Below, one piece after another: positions 1 to 6,986 of a stretch of 37,861 nucleotides of DNA. This stretch comes from Blastococcus sp. Its GTDB lineage: Bacteria; Actinomycetota; Actinomycetes; Mycobacteriales; Geodermatophilaceae. The stretch lies in contig JAOPWH010000079.1 in NCBI GenBank assembly GCA_025965795.1, positions 1 through 37,861 of the forward strand, in the 5' to 3' direction. The position numbers were made by a program, and so were the translations under genes. Position 1 is the stretch's first letter. The number at the start of each line of letters is the position of its first letter. The notes under the pieces were generated by a model. That model was not told where the DNA came from. It ran no database searches and saw only the letters and a program-made list of their open reading frames with translations.

Positions 1-23
1 GGAGGCGCCGGTCAGCGCCCACG

Positions 24-614
24 TCAGGCAGACGGACGACGGGTCTCCGCGCGGGTGAAGTTCCGGTTGGACCGTGACGGCGTGGGCCCACGCTGGTCCT
101 GGTAGCGGGAGCCGTAGACCGCCGACCCGTACGGGTGCTCGGCGGCGGAGCTGAGCTGGAACAGGCACAGCTGCCCGATCTTCATCCCCGGCCACAGGGT
201 GATCGGCAGGTTCGCCACGTTGGACAGCTCCAGCGTGATGTGGCCGGAGAACCCCGGGTCGACGAACCCGGCCGTGGAGTGGGTGAGCAGCCCGAGCCGG
301 CCCAGTGAGCTCTTGCCCTCGAGGCGGGCCGCGAGGTCGTCGGGGATGCTCACGACCTCCAGCGTCGAGCCGAGGACGAACTCCCCCGGGTGCAGGACGA
401 ACGGCTCGTCGGCGTCGGGTTCGACCAGCGTGGTGAGGTCGTCCTGCTGCTTCGCCGGGTCGATGTGCGTGTACCGGGAGTTGTTGAACACGCGGAAGAA
501 GCGGTCCAGCCGGACGTCGATGCTCGAGGGCTGCACCAGCGCCTTGTCGTAGGGATCGATGCCGAGCCGCCCCTCGGCGATCGCGGCCGTGATGTCGCGG
601 TCGGACAGCAGCAT
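24..614 (-). CDS. dcd: dCTP deaminase, probably bifunctional dCTP deaminase/dUTPase
   Basis: The enzyme deaminates dCTP; the actinobacterial form (established for Mycobacterium tuberculosis Dcd) also hydrolyses dUTP, giving dUMP for thymidylate synthesis in the cytosol. The 196-residue product is close to the usual length of about 190. Visible family motifs are KSSLGR at residues 101-106 and [15 protein letters not shown] at 116-130, whose Glu129 matches the catalytic glutamate. The C-terminal [16 protein letters not shown] block closes over the nucleotide in the trimer. The reading frame extends well upstream, but conserved sequence begins at the ATG at 614 (MLLSDRD), which is the family's usual start. 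The gene is transcribed away from the broken gene at 738. Identity is very secure; the dual activity is inferred from family knowledge. Confidence 0.96.
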   Translation of the reverse strand: MLLSDRDITAAIAEGRLGIDPYDKALVQPSSIDVRLDRFFRVFNNSRYTHIDPAKQQDDLTTLVEPDADEPFVLHPGEFVLGSTLEVVSIPDDLAARLEGKSSLGRLGLLTHSTAGFVDPGFSGHITLELSNVANLPITLWPGMKIGQLCLFQLSSAAEHPYGSAVYGSRYQDQRGPTPSRSNRNFTRAETRRPSA

Positions 615-737
615 GGCGCGGAGTCTAGGGAGTGGGCGTCCGCGACTCTTCCCGGGAGCCGTCCCGGTGTTCATCATTCCGGGCGAATCGCAGGTGGGAG
701 GCCCACCCGCGTCCTCGGACCGGCGGTTTCCGGATCC

Positions 738-1287
738 ATGAGAGGTAAGCGGGTCCAGGCCGTCGTCCTGGCGACGGCCGTGGTGGCGGGATACGGAGGT
801 GCTGCGGCGTAGTCGGCGTGGGCCCAGCCGCCGGTCGAGACCGCCACCGACTTCGGCCCCGACGACGGCCTCGCCCGCTACGTCCTCACCGCTTCCGCTG
901 CCGGCGTCACCCCGGAGCTGTTGGCGGCACTGGAAGCCACCCCCGGCGTGCCCAGCGCGCAGGAGGTCGGCGACGGACGAGCCCTCGTGGCCACCCACCG
1001 CCTGGTGCCCGCCCAGCTGGAGGCCGTCCCCGGCGTCGTCGACGCGGAGCCGTCGGTGTCCGTGCCGGTGCTGGGCTCGCCCTCGGACCGGCTCGACCGC
1101 GCCGGGCACCACCCCGCCCGGTGACAGCACACCGGGGAACGGCGGGCCCGGTTCGGCCACCGAGCCGGCGCCGGTGGTCGTCACCGGCCCGGGCGGCGAG
1201 CGGCTGGTCCGTTCCGACCGGTTCCGCGTCCTGGGTGCGATGTGGTCGCTGAACTGCGCCACGTCCTGCAGCGGGTTCGCCGTCTGA
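738..1287 (+). pseudogene. Broken secreted protein gene, possibly remnant of an S8 protease propeptide
   Basis: The ATG at 738 opens a signal peptide ([20 protein letters not shown]...) that hits an in-frame TAG at 810-812. The same frame then resumes with SAWAQPP, giving a good A-x-A cleavage site, and about 100 more residues including [20 protein letters not shown] and [20 protein letters not shown]. This part resembles the I9-type inhibitor propeptide of actinobacterial subtilisin-like proteases. The frame stops at 1122-1124. A Pro/Gly-rich stretch followed by [13 protein letters not shown] and [10 protein letters not shown] continues in the neighbouring frame to a TGA at 1285-1287, just before a strong hairpin. 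No Asp/His/Ser protease triad is present. I read it as a decayed gene with one nonsense change, one frameshift and loss of the catalytic domain. The S8 link is inference. Confidence 0.55.
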
Positions 1288-1310
1288 CCGCCCCTTCCCC
1301 GGCGGACGGA

Positions 1311-1348
1311 CAGCGCCCCGTTCCGGCTACGGCCGGAGCGGGGCGCTG
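1311..1348 (+). terminator. Strong intrinsic-type hairpin after the broken secreted protein gene
   Basis: CAGCGCCCCG (1311-1320) pairs perfectly with CGGGGCGCTG (1339-1348), and the inner TTCCGGC/GCCGGAG nearly pairs too, making a stem of about 16 bp with a very short loop. It begins 24 bases after the TGA at 1285-1287. That supports the view that the decayed gene ended there and was once transcribed rightward. It also insulates the following tRNA. Confidence 0.75.
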
Positions 1349-1419
1349 GTTCGCACGGTGAGCAGAAGCCCGGGTGGCTGCCGCACGCACAAGGCCGCCT
1401 AGTAGGCTGACGGGCGTTC

Positions 1420-1490
1420 GCGGGTGTAGTTCAATGGTAGAACATCAGCTTCCCAAGCTGACAGTGCGAGTTCGATTCTCGTCACCCGCT
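1420..1490 (+). tRNA. tRNA-Gly (anticodon CCC)
   Basis: The 71-base cloverleaf has a perfect 7-bp acceptor stem (GCGGGTG with CACCCGC), discriminator T, D arm GTTC..GAAC, anticodon arm TCAGC/GCTGA around loop TTCCCAA, and a T arm with loop TTCGATT. Loop positions 34-36 read CCC, so it decodes GGG glycine codons. CCA is not encoded. TAGGCT at 1403-1408 fits a -10 element. The DNA just downstream is lower in GC than its surroundings, as often seen beside tRNA genes used as integration sites, but no integrase or repeated tRNA 3' end was found. Confidence 0.97.
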
Positions 1491-1947
1491 CTCCGGTAAA
1501 TGCCCATGGCACGCACTGCCCCGCCCCATCGAGCACTTCCTGCGGCGAGTTCCCGCTCGACGAGCGCGGCCGGCGCCAGTTGTCGTCGGAGACGGCGTCG
1601 ATTCGACGCGCTGCCGCGGACGGGCGTGCCCCTGCTGGTTCCAGAGGATTCGGGTCTGGGTGCTGAAGCACCGTGGGCTCGCATCGATCACCGCAGGTTG
1701 CTGCCGCGTCTCGGGACGCCGGACCGTCGGCGAGCTGCACGGCCACGCTCGGCGCCCGCCATTCCGGTCCATTCTGGACGAGAACGATGCTGGGTTTGAT
1801 CGGTCCGAGACGGATGACACGGAATGGACTGTCCATTTGTTGCGCGCCCCCATGAATCGCTACGTATGAAGGATTGACCATGACGCTCTGTGCGGACACG
1901 CTCATTGCGTTGTTGCACACCGTCTTTTCTGGCTCGTCAAGCAGCTG
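1491..1947. other. Gene-poor, lower-GC stretch after tRNA-Gly
   Basis: I see no convincing gene on either strand in these 457 bases. Open frames are short, carry no recognisable motif, and lack the strong third-position GC bias of neighbouring genes. GC is visibly lower than the rest of the window, most clearly from about 1780 onward. The largest frame on the minus strand runs through the tRNA and is a translation artefact. The stretch could hold the promoter of the stress gene at 2001 or be debris of an old insertion; neither is proven. Confidence 0.5.
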
Positions 1948-1967
1948 ACCGGGTCTTTGGTCCCTGT
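1948..1967 (+). promoter_or_regulatory. DosR/DevR-type operator upstream of the universal stress gene
   Basis: The core GGGTCTTTGGTCCC at 1951-1964 matches 12 of 14 positions of the mycobacterial DosR core GGGACTWWAGTCCC; only the fourth and ninth bases differ. The flanks do not match the outer TT/AA of the 20-base consensus. It lies 36 bases before the ATG of the universal stress protein, and a DevR-like regulator is encoded at 3853-4506. Universal stress genes are classic DosR targets. The match was made by eye and binding is inferred. Confidence 0.55.
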
Positions 1968-2000
1968 GTCAGGGGGATCCGGACCGAGACGATCCCATTC

Positions 2001-2534
2001 ATGAGCGACTTCCGTTCCTCTCGGGAACCGGAGCCGGGGCCGGAGGCGGACCCGGCCCCGAGCGTTCCCGTGACCGGCGCCTGGGGCGCGACGCCGGCGG
2101 TGGAGCCGCTGCGCCTGCGCCCCTTGCTGCCGCGGCGGCAGAACCCATGGCTCATCGTCGAGGTCGACGCTTCTCCGGCCGCCCACGGGGCACTCGTCTG
2201 GGCCCTGCGGGAGGCCGCCCGGCGAGAGGCGACCGTCGTCGCGGTGAGCGTGCTCGACGAGCCCGACGGCGATCCGCTCGGTGGCTCCAGCCGGGTGCAG
2301 GTCCGCGCCCACCTGGCGGCGTACGACCAGCTCGAGGCCCGAGTCCTCCGCGCGATCGCCGAGACCGGCGTCCAGGGCCGATCGAGGACCGCCGTCCTGG
2401 ACCGCGCGGTCTTCGAGGCCCTCACGGCCGCCACCCGCGGGGCCGACCTCGTCGTCGTCGGAGCGTGGGGCAAGACAGTTCTCCGCCAGGCGGTGCCGCG
2501 GCCGCCCACCCGTCGCCTCGCCCGTGGCGCGTGA
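2001..2534 (+). CDS. Universal stress protein (UspA family)
   Basis: The 177-residue protein has a proline- and acid-rich tail of about 50 residues followed by one Usp alpha/beta domain, starting at WLIVEVDASPAAHGALVWAL. The first strand and helix match the family pattern (VxVDxSxxxxxALxWA), and the late strand ADLVVVGAWG matches the usual DLxVxGxxG. ATP-binding Usp proteins have a longer G-2x-G-9x-G-S/T signature here; only part is visible, so nucleotide binding is uncertain. ATG 2001 is chosen over earlier in-frame starts because the upstream residues have no Usp character and a DosR-like box lies just before it. The gene precedes the sensor kinase at 2617 by 82 bases, probably in one transcript. 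Confidence 0.85.
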   Translation: MSDFRSSREPEPGPEADPAPSVPVTGAWGATPAVEPLRLRPLLPRRQNPWLIVEVDASPAAHGALVWALREAARREATVVAVSVLDEPDGDPLGGSSRVQVRAHLAAYDQLEARVLRAIAETGVQGRSRTAVLDRAVFEALTAATRGADLVVVGAWGKTVLRQAVPRPPTRRLARGA

Positions 2535-2616
2535 CGGCGGCACTGACGACCTCGCGACATCCATTCGCGCTCCGGGGCCACTTCCCGATCCGGGGCAGCA
2601 CTCCTACCGTCGGGCC

Positions 2617-3810
2617 GTGACCCCGCCCGACGCACCGGAATCCGCCGCTGCGGCAGCGGTGGTCGACGACCACGACGGGCCGGCCGAGGCACGCCTGCGG
2701 TGGAGCGAGACGGCCAGGGAGCTGGCCACCCTCCTCCTGTCGGGTGCCGGGGTCGACGACGCGCTCCGGGCGGTGGTCACCCGTGTCTCGGAGCTCACGA
2801 ACGCCGACATGGCGGGTGTCCTGATGCCCAGCGTGGACGACGACTGCTCCATGACGATCGTGACTGCGGTGGGGCGGGCGGCCGACGACTACGAGGGCGT
2901 TCGACTTCCCATGAACGGCACCTATCTCGGCGCAGTTCACGAAGCGGGTCAGCCGCGGCTCATAGAGGACATCAGCACCATGCCCGTGATCGGGCGGCGG
3001 GCGGCCGTGGTGGGCGAGCTGACCGCCGCGTTCGGGCCGGGCATGACCGCGCCGCTCGGCGACGCCCCCGGCGGCGGGCTGCTCGCGGTGCTGCGGTCGT
3101 CCGGCCGGGAACCCTTCTCCCGCCAGGACCTCGAGCTGCTGTCGGCCTTCGCGTCGCAGGCCGCCGTCGTACTCGCGCTGGCCCGTGCCCATGAGCGGGA
3201 ACGAGACCTCCAGCTCCAGGCCGACCGTGAGCGCATCGCCCGCGACCTCCACGACCACGTCGTCCAGCGGGTCTTCGCCACCGCCCTGTCCCTCGACCGG
3301 CTCGGCCGGTCGGTCGAGGCCGATCACCCCGACATGGCCGCCCGCCTCTCCCGCAGCGTCGACGACCTACACGGCACGATCGTCCGGATCCGGACGTCGA
3401 TCTTCGAGCTGCACGAGTCCGAGGGAACCTCGTCGGCGGCCGTCCGGGCACGTCTGGCCGACGTCGTCCGGTCCGTCGCCGAGGGCCACGAACTGCAGCC
3501 GGAGCTGCGCATCCACTGCGAGAACGACAACCTTCGGCCCGACCTCGTCCTCGACCTCGTGGCGGCGGTCCGCGAGCTGGTGACCAACGTGGTGCGGCAC
3601 GCGGAAGCGCAGCAGGTCAGTGTCTCGGTCGCCGTCTCCGACGCGGTGTGCGTCACGGTCACCGACGACGGGCGCGGCCTCCCCCGGCATCCCGTGCGCA
3701 GCGGCCTGGCGAACCTGGCCGCACGCGCGGAGCGGCGCGGGGGCACGCTGGACTGCCGGTCGTCCGGCTCGGGCACCGAGATCCGGTGGACGGTCCCGCT
3801 GACCTGCTGA
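2617..3810 (+). CDS. GAF-domain sensor histidine kinase, NarL/DevS-like
   Basis: This 397-residue cytosolic kinase has a GAF domain (about 30-190), a HisKA_3 dimerisation helix with the phospho-acceptor in ERIARDLHDHVVQR (His212) and an HATPase domain with ELVTNVVRHA, VTDDGRGLP and SGLANLAARAERRGG. The order GAF-HisKA_3-HATPase is that of DevS/DosT kinases, but there is one GAF instead of two and no transmembrane helix. I cannot assign a haem ligand, so the signal is unknown. The GTG at 2617 fits the start of GAF-associated sequence; longer in-frame readings upstream translate the Usp gene out of frame. It converges on the DevR-like regulator at 3853-4506, its obvious partner. Confidence 0.9.
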   Translation: MTPPDAPESAAAAAVVDDHDGPAEARLRWSETARELATLLLSGAGVDDALRAVVTRVSELTNADMAGVLMPSVDDDCSMTIVTAVGRAADDYEGVRLPMNGTYLGAVHEAGQPRLIEDISTMPVIGRRAAVVGELTAAFGPGMTAPLGDAPGGGLLAVLRSSGREPFSRQDLELLSAFASQAAVVLALARAHERERDLQLQADRERIARDLHDHVVQRVFATALSLDRLGRSVEADHPDMAARLSRSVDDLHGTIVRIRTSIFELHESEGTSSAAVRARLADVVRSVAEGHELQPELRIHCENDNLRPDLVLDLVAAVRELVTNVVRHAEAQQVSVSVAVSDAVCVTVTDDGRGLPRHPVRSGLANLAARAERRGGTLDCRSSGSGTEIRWTVPLTC

Positions 3811-3852
3811 GGGCGCCTCGCGACCGGGCGCAGGTGGCCGGTGTGTCCTACC

Positions 3853-4506
3853 TCAGGACGGCGGCCGGTCGCGCAGCTCGGTGGCCAGGATGGCCGCCTG
3901 GGTGCGCCGCTCCATGCCCAGCTTGGCCAGCAGGTGACTGGTGTAGTTCTTGACGGTCTTCTCCGCCAGGCCCATGCGGCTGCCGATCTGCCGGTTGGTC
4001 AGACCTTCCCCGATCAGCCGCAACACCGTGCGCTCCTGCTCGGTGAGGAGTCCGACACGGTCATCTCCCGCGACGCCACGGAGGCGGGTCGAGGAGAGCG
4101 CCGGTGAGACGTCGTCGAAGGACGTCCCGCCGGCGGCGACAGTGCGCACCGCGGACACCAGCGCCGGCCCACGCACCTGCTTCAGGAGGAACCCCGACGC
4201 CCCGGCGGTCACCGCCGCCTCCAAGGCGTCCTGCTCGGAGAAACTGGTGAGCACCAGGCACCGCAGCCCTGGCACCCGGGCGCGTAGTTCCCGGCACAGC
4301 TCGGCCCCGTCGCCGTCGGGGAGTCGCATGTCGATGACGACCACGTCCGGCCGGACCGCCGGCACCCGGGCCAGGGCCTCGGCCGCCGAACCGGCCTCGC
4401 CGGCCACGGTGATCCCGGGATCGTCCTCGAGCACCTCGGCGACCCCGCGGCGCACGACCTCGTGGTCGTCGACCAGGAAGACGCGCACGGGACCGGCAGG
4501 CTGCAC
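3853..4506 (-). CDS. DevR/DosR-like response regulator (NarL family)
   Basis: The product has 217 residues: a receiver domain (acidic pair Asp13-Asp14, phospho-acceptor Asp59 in [13 protein letters not shown], Thr87, Lys109) and a LuxR-type helix-turn-helix ([20 protein letters not shown], then AEKTVKNY). The recognition helix and the following [14 protein letters not shown] are almost those of mycobacterial DevR, whose KTVKN residues contact DNA. GTG 4506 is preferred because GGGAGGAGG lies 9 bases upstream; an ATG at 4545 has no such site. It is the likely partner of the GAF kinase at 2617 and could act on the DosR-like box at 1948-1967. It is 72 bases downstream of the type III PKS on the same strand and may share its transcript. 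Confidence 0.92.
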   Translation of the reverse strand: MQPAGPVRVFLVDDHEVVRRGVAEVLEDDPGITVAGEAGSAAEALARVPAVRPDVVVIDMRLPDGDGAELCRELRARVPGLRCLVLTSFSEQDALEAAVTAGASGFLLKQVRGPALVSAVRTVAAGGTSFDDVSPALSSTRLRGVAGDDRVGLLTEQERTVLRLIGEGLTNRQIGSRMGLAEKTVKNYTSHLLAKLGMERRTQAAILATELRDRPPS

Positions 4507-4578
4507 GGAAACCGGCCTCCTCCCGCCGCGCTGGGCCAGGCGCACCCGAGGGTAGGGCCTGGACGGCGGGCGCGGCAG

Positions 4579-5607
4579 TCAGTTGGGCAGGAGAAGGGCT
4601 GCGTAGAGGGTCAGGCCGGGACCGAACGCCATCGCGACGACCGGCCCGTCGACGTCGGCGAGCTCCTCGAGCACCAGCAGGACGGTGGCCGAGGAACAGT
4701 TGCCGTGCTCGGCGAGGACCCTGCGCGAGGCCCACAGCTGGGCCTCGGCCAGGCCCAGCTCGTCCCGGACGACGTCGAGGATGCGGGGACCGCCGGGGTG
4801 CACCGCCCAGCCGGCGACGTCCTCGACCCGCAGGCCGGCGCCGGCGAGCAGCTCGTCGACGACCTCGCCGACGTGCCGGGCGAGCACGTCCGGTACGCGG
4901 GCCGACAGCCCCATGCGGAAGCCGAGATCGGTGACGTCCCACGTCATGTGGTCCGCGGTGGAGGGATCGGTGCGGGCGACGATGCCGGCCAGCCGGCGGC
5001 CGCGGGAGGTGTCGGGCTCGACGACGACGGCGGCCGCGGCGTCCGAGAACAGCGCGTGGGCCACGACCTGCTCGAGATCGGCCTGGGCCGGCTGGACGTG
5101 CAGGCTGGTGAGTTCGCAGCAGAGCAGGACCGCCGGCCGCGACCGGGCCGCGACGAAGTCGCTGACCGCCGCCAGCCCGGGAATGGCCGCGTAGCAACCC
5201 ATGTGCCCGACCAGGAGACGCTGCAGCCCCGCCGGCATGCCCAGGTCGCTGGCCAGCCGGATGTCGAGCCCGGGTGTGGCGTATCCGGTGCAGGTGGCGA
5301 CGGCGAACAGCCCGACGTCGCCGGGCGCGAGGCCGGCAGCGTCCAGCGCGCCCGCCACGGCCTGCTTCCCGAGCGGGAGCGCCTCCTGCACGTAGCGCTC
5401 CATGCGGGCACCGGTGCCCCACTGGCTGAGGTCCTCGTCGAGCGGGTTGGCCACCGCGTGACGCCGCTGCACACCGGCGCCCACGAAGATCCGCCGAGCC
5501 GCCCGCACGCCCTCGTAGTGCTGGGCGAAGAAGCCTTCCCAGACCGCCATCTGATCCAGCGTGGCCGGCAGGGCGGAGCCCGCGCCGGTGAGCATCGCCG
5601 CGCTCAA
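4579..5607 (-). CDS. Type III polyketide synthase (chalcone/stilbene synthase family)
   Basis: Homodimeric type III PKSs condense malonyl-CoA units onto an acyl-CoA starter to give pyrones, resorcinols or naphthols. The 342-residue protein has the full Cys-His-Asn triad: Cys138 in VGHMGCYAAIPG, His270 in WAVHPGGPRI and Asn303 in EHGNCSSATVL. The closing AFGPGLTLYA is the family GFGPG loop. The start is TTG 5607, with GAGG 7 bases upstream; ATG 5595 is the alternative and shortens it by four residues. A SAM methyltransferase gene lies 72 bases upstream on the same strand, suggesting a methylated polyketide. Starter unit and product cannot be read from sequence. Alkylpyrone or alkylresorcinol formation is a guess from actinobacterial relatives. 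Confidence 0.94.
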   Translation of the reverse strand: MSAAMLTGAGSALPATLDQMAVWEGFFAQHYEGVRAARRIFVGAGVQRRHAVANPLDEDLSQWGTGARMERYVQEALPLGKQAVAGALDAAGLAPGDVGLFAVATCTGYATPGLDIRLASDLGMPAGLQRLLVGHMGCYAAIPGLAAVSDFVAARSRPAVLLCCELTSLHVQPAQADLEQVVAHALFSDAAAAVVVEPDTSRGRRLAGIVARTDPSTADHMTWDVTDLGFRMGLSARVPDVLARHVGEVVDELLAGAGLRVEDVAGWAVHPGGPRILDVVRDELGLAEAQLWASRRVLAEHGNCSSATVLLVLEELADVDGPVVAMAFGPGLTLYAALLLPN

Positions 5608-5679
5608 CGGGCCGCCTCGGGGGCGCGCGGGCTCGGCGTCATTCCCCGACGGTACGTCGCCGTTTTGTGCCGCGCCGCC

Positions 5680-6426
5680 TCAGCGTTTGCGGCCGTAGCC
5701 GGCGAAGACGACCGCCGTCGACCGGATCGGCTTCATCCGCACGCCCGCTCGCCGGCCCAGCCGCCAGGCGACCGCATCACGCAACGACGGGCGCAGGCCG
5801 ACCAGATCGAGATCCAGGCCCAGGCCGTCCGCCGCCGCCAGGAGCCGGTCGCGGTCGACGAAGAGGGCCGGGTCGTGCAGCCCGCGCGGTGGACCGCCCG
5901 GGAGTCGCTCCAGCAGGTGGACGTTGATCACGACGGACAGCCACCCAGCGGCCAGGGCATCGAGCACGAGGGTCCCCCCGGGCCGCAGCAGCCGGGCGCA
6001 CTCGGCGAGCACCCCGACGTCGTCCTCCACGTGCTCGAGGATCTCCCCGGCCAGCACGACGTCGGCGCAGCCGTCGGCGAGCGGCACCGCCAGGACCGAG
6101 CCGCGCAGTGGGAGCACCCCGTGGTCGCGGGCAAGCTCCAGGCCCGGCAGGCCGATGTCGAGGCCCACGTGCCGGTAGCCGAGCCGCGCTACGTGCGGCG
6201 CCATCAGGCCCCCACCGCAGGCGAGGTCGACCAGGACCGCGCCGGCGTGCTCGGCCGGCGGGATGTGCTCGGCGCGGGAGGCCGCCAGCCAGTGCAGCGC
6301 GGCGAACTCCCCCGAGGGACGCCACCATTCGCCGGCCAGCTCGTCGTACTGGGCGGGGTCGTTGCGCCGTCTCTTCCGCGAGTTCGCGGGTCCGGCACCG
6401 CTGTGGGGGACGATGTCGGTGGTCAC
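5680..6426 (-). CDS. SAM-dependent methyltransferase, UbiG-like
   Basis: This class I methyltransferase of about 248 residues has motif I VLVDLACGGG (64-73), an acidic end of strand 2 in VGLDIG, motif II-like ADVVLAGEILEHVEDD and motif III LLRPGGTLVLDAL. The opening NDPAQYDELAGEWWRPSGEF is typical of UbiG-type O-methyltransferases acting on ring hydroxyls. It stands directly before the type III PKS on the same strand, so the likely substrate is the phenolic or pyrone product of that enzyme, although a quinone pathway role is not excluded. The start is uncertain: the GTG at 6426 lacks a clear ribosome site, but the frame upstream has no family resemblance. It is divergent from the ribokinase fossil at 6501. 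Confidence 0.85.
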   Translation of the reverse strand: MTTDIVPHSGAGPANSRKRRRNDPAQYDELAGEWWRPSGEFAALHWLAASRAEHIPPAEHAGAVLVDLACGGGLMAPHVARLGYRHVGLDIGLPGLELARDHGVLPLRGSVLAVPLADGCADVVLAGEILEHVEDDVGVLAECARLLRPGGTLVLDALAAGWLSVVINVHLLERLPGGPPRGLHDPALFVDRDRLLAAADGLGLDLDLVGLRPSLRDAVAWRLGRRAGVRMKPIRSTAVVFAGYGRKR

Positions 6427-6500
6427 GACGCCATGATCGCCGCGGAGGACGTCGGCGTCATCCGGTACTGCTGGTGTCCGTCCGGAGCGCCGGAGGTCCG

Positions 6501-6756
6501 ATGTCAGCCACCGTCGTCGGCGGCCCGGACGAGGATGTCCTCGTGACCGTCCCCGCTCCGCCCGGCCGCGGCGGGACCGCAATCGGCAGCTCGCCGCGCT
6601 GGCGGAGGCGGGCGTGAACGTGACCTTGGTGCGCCGCACACCGGCAGCGCGACCATCCCGGTGGAGGAGGGCAGCGGGGAGAACCTGATCGTCGTCGTCC
6701 CTGGCGCGGCCGGCGGGGGTCCGGCCGGCGGGTACCGCCGCGAGCCCGTCGGCTGA
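6501..6756 (+). pseudogene. Ribokinase (PfkB family) gene fossil
   Basis: Three frames together spell a shrunken ribokinase. From ATG 6501, with GGAGG 4 bases upstream, the first frame reads MSATVVGGPDEDVLVTVPAP, which matches the ribokinase opening. From about 6587 the next frame reads QLAALAEAGVNVTLVRR, matching the lid region. From 6643 the third reads GSATIPVEEGSGENLIVVVP, matching the strand before the substrate site, and ends at TGA 6754-6756. The GGKGxN motif and the whole C-terminal half with the GAGD catalytic loop are missing. So there are at least two frame changes, one internal deletion and loss of the 3' part. The order of the pieces follows the parent protein, which makes chance resemblance unlikely. 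Confidence 0.7.
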
Positions 6757-6835
6757 CCTGCGTTTCTCCCGCGACCGGCCGGGCACAGGGCCGGCAGGCA
6801 CGAAGGACGCCGACGCATCGAGGAGGACTGCGACC

Positions 6836-6982
6836 ATGACCGAGCGGACACCGCACACCACCGAGCGCGCCGAGGGCGACCCCGCCGGCGACGACGAGAC
6901 CGGCGGCCGCACCCCGCATCCCGACGAGCCGGCCGAGGGTGGGGACGTCGGCGGCGACGGCGCGGACACTCCCGACGCCTGA
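6836..6982 (+). CDS. Small acidic, probably disordered protein (48 aa)
   Basis: The ORF from ATG 6836 has an excellent ribosome site (GAGGAGG at 6820-6826) and ends 4 bases before the probable start of the oxidoreductase. The product is rich in Asp, Glu, Gly, Pro and Thr, has no lysine, few hydrophobic residues and no cysteine, so it should be unfolded and strongly negative. I recognise no family. It is one of four such small acidic ORFs in the window (also 12304, 15023 and 15288). A role as a hydrophilin-like or regulatory peptide is conjecture. The strong ribosome site and tight coupling to the next gene are the best evidence that it is real. Confidence 0.6.
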   Translation: MTERTPHTTERAEGDPAGDDETGGRTPHPDEPAEGGDVGGDGADTPDA

Positions 6983-6986
6983 ACCC

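Noticed and set aside
1399-1920. 173-residue minus-strand frame ending in a [21 protein letters not shown]-like tail
   Set aside because: The tail is the reverse translation of tRNA-Gly, a well-known false protein in databases; the rest lacks codon bias.
4462-6546. 694-residue plus-strand frame opposite the PKS and methyltransferase
   Set aside because: It is an antisense shadow of two recognised genes with third-position GC bias; its composition is rich in Arg, Gly, Gln and His with no motif.
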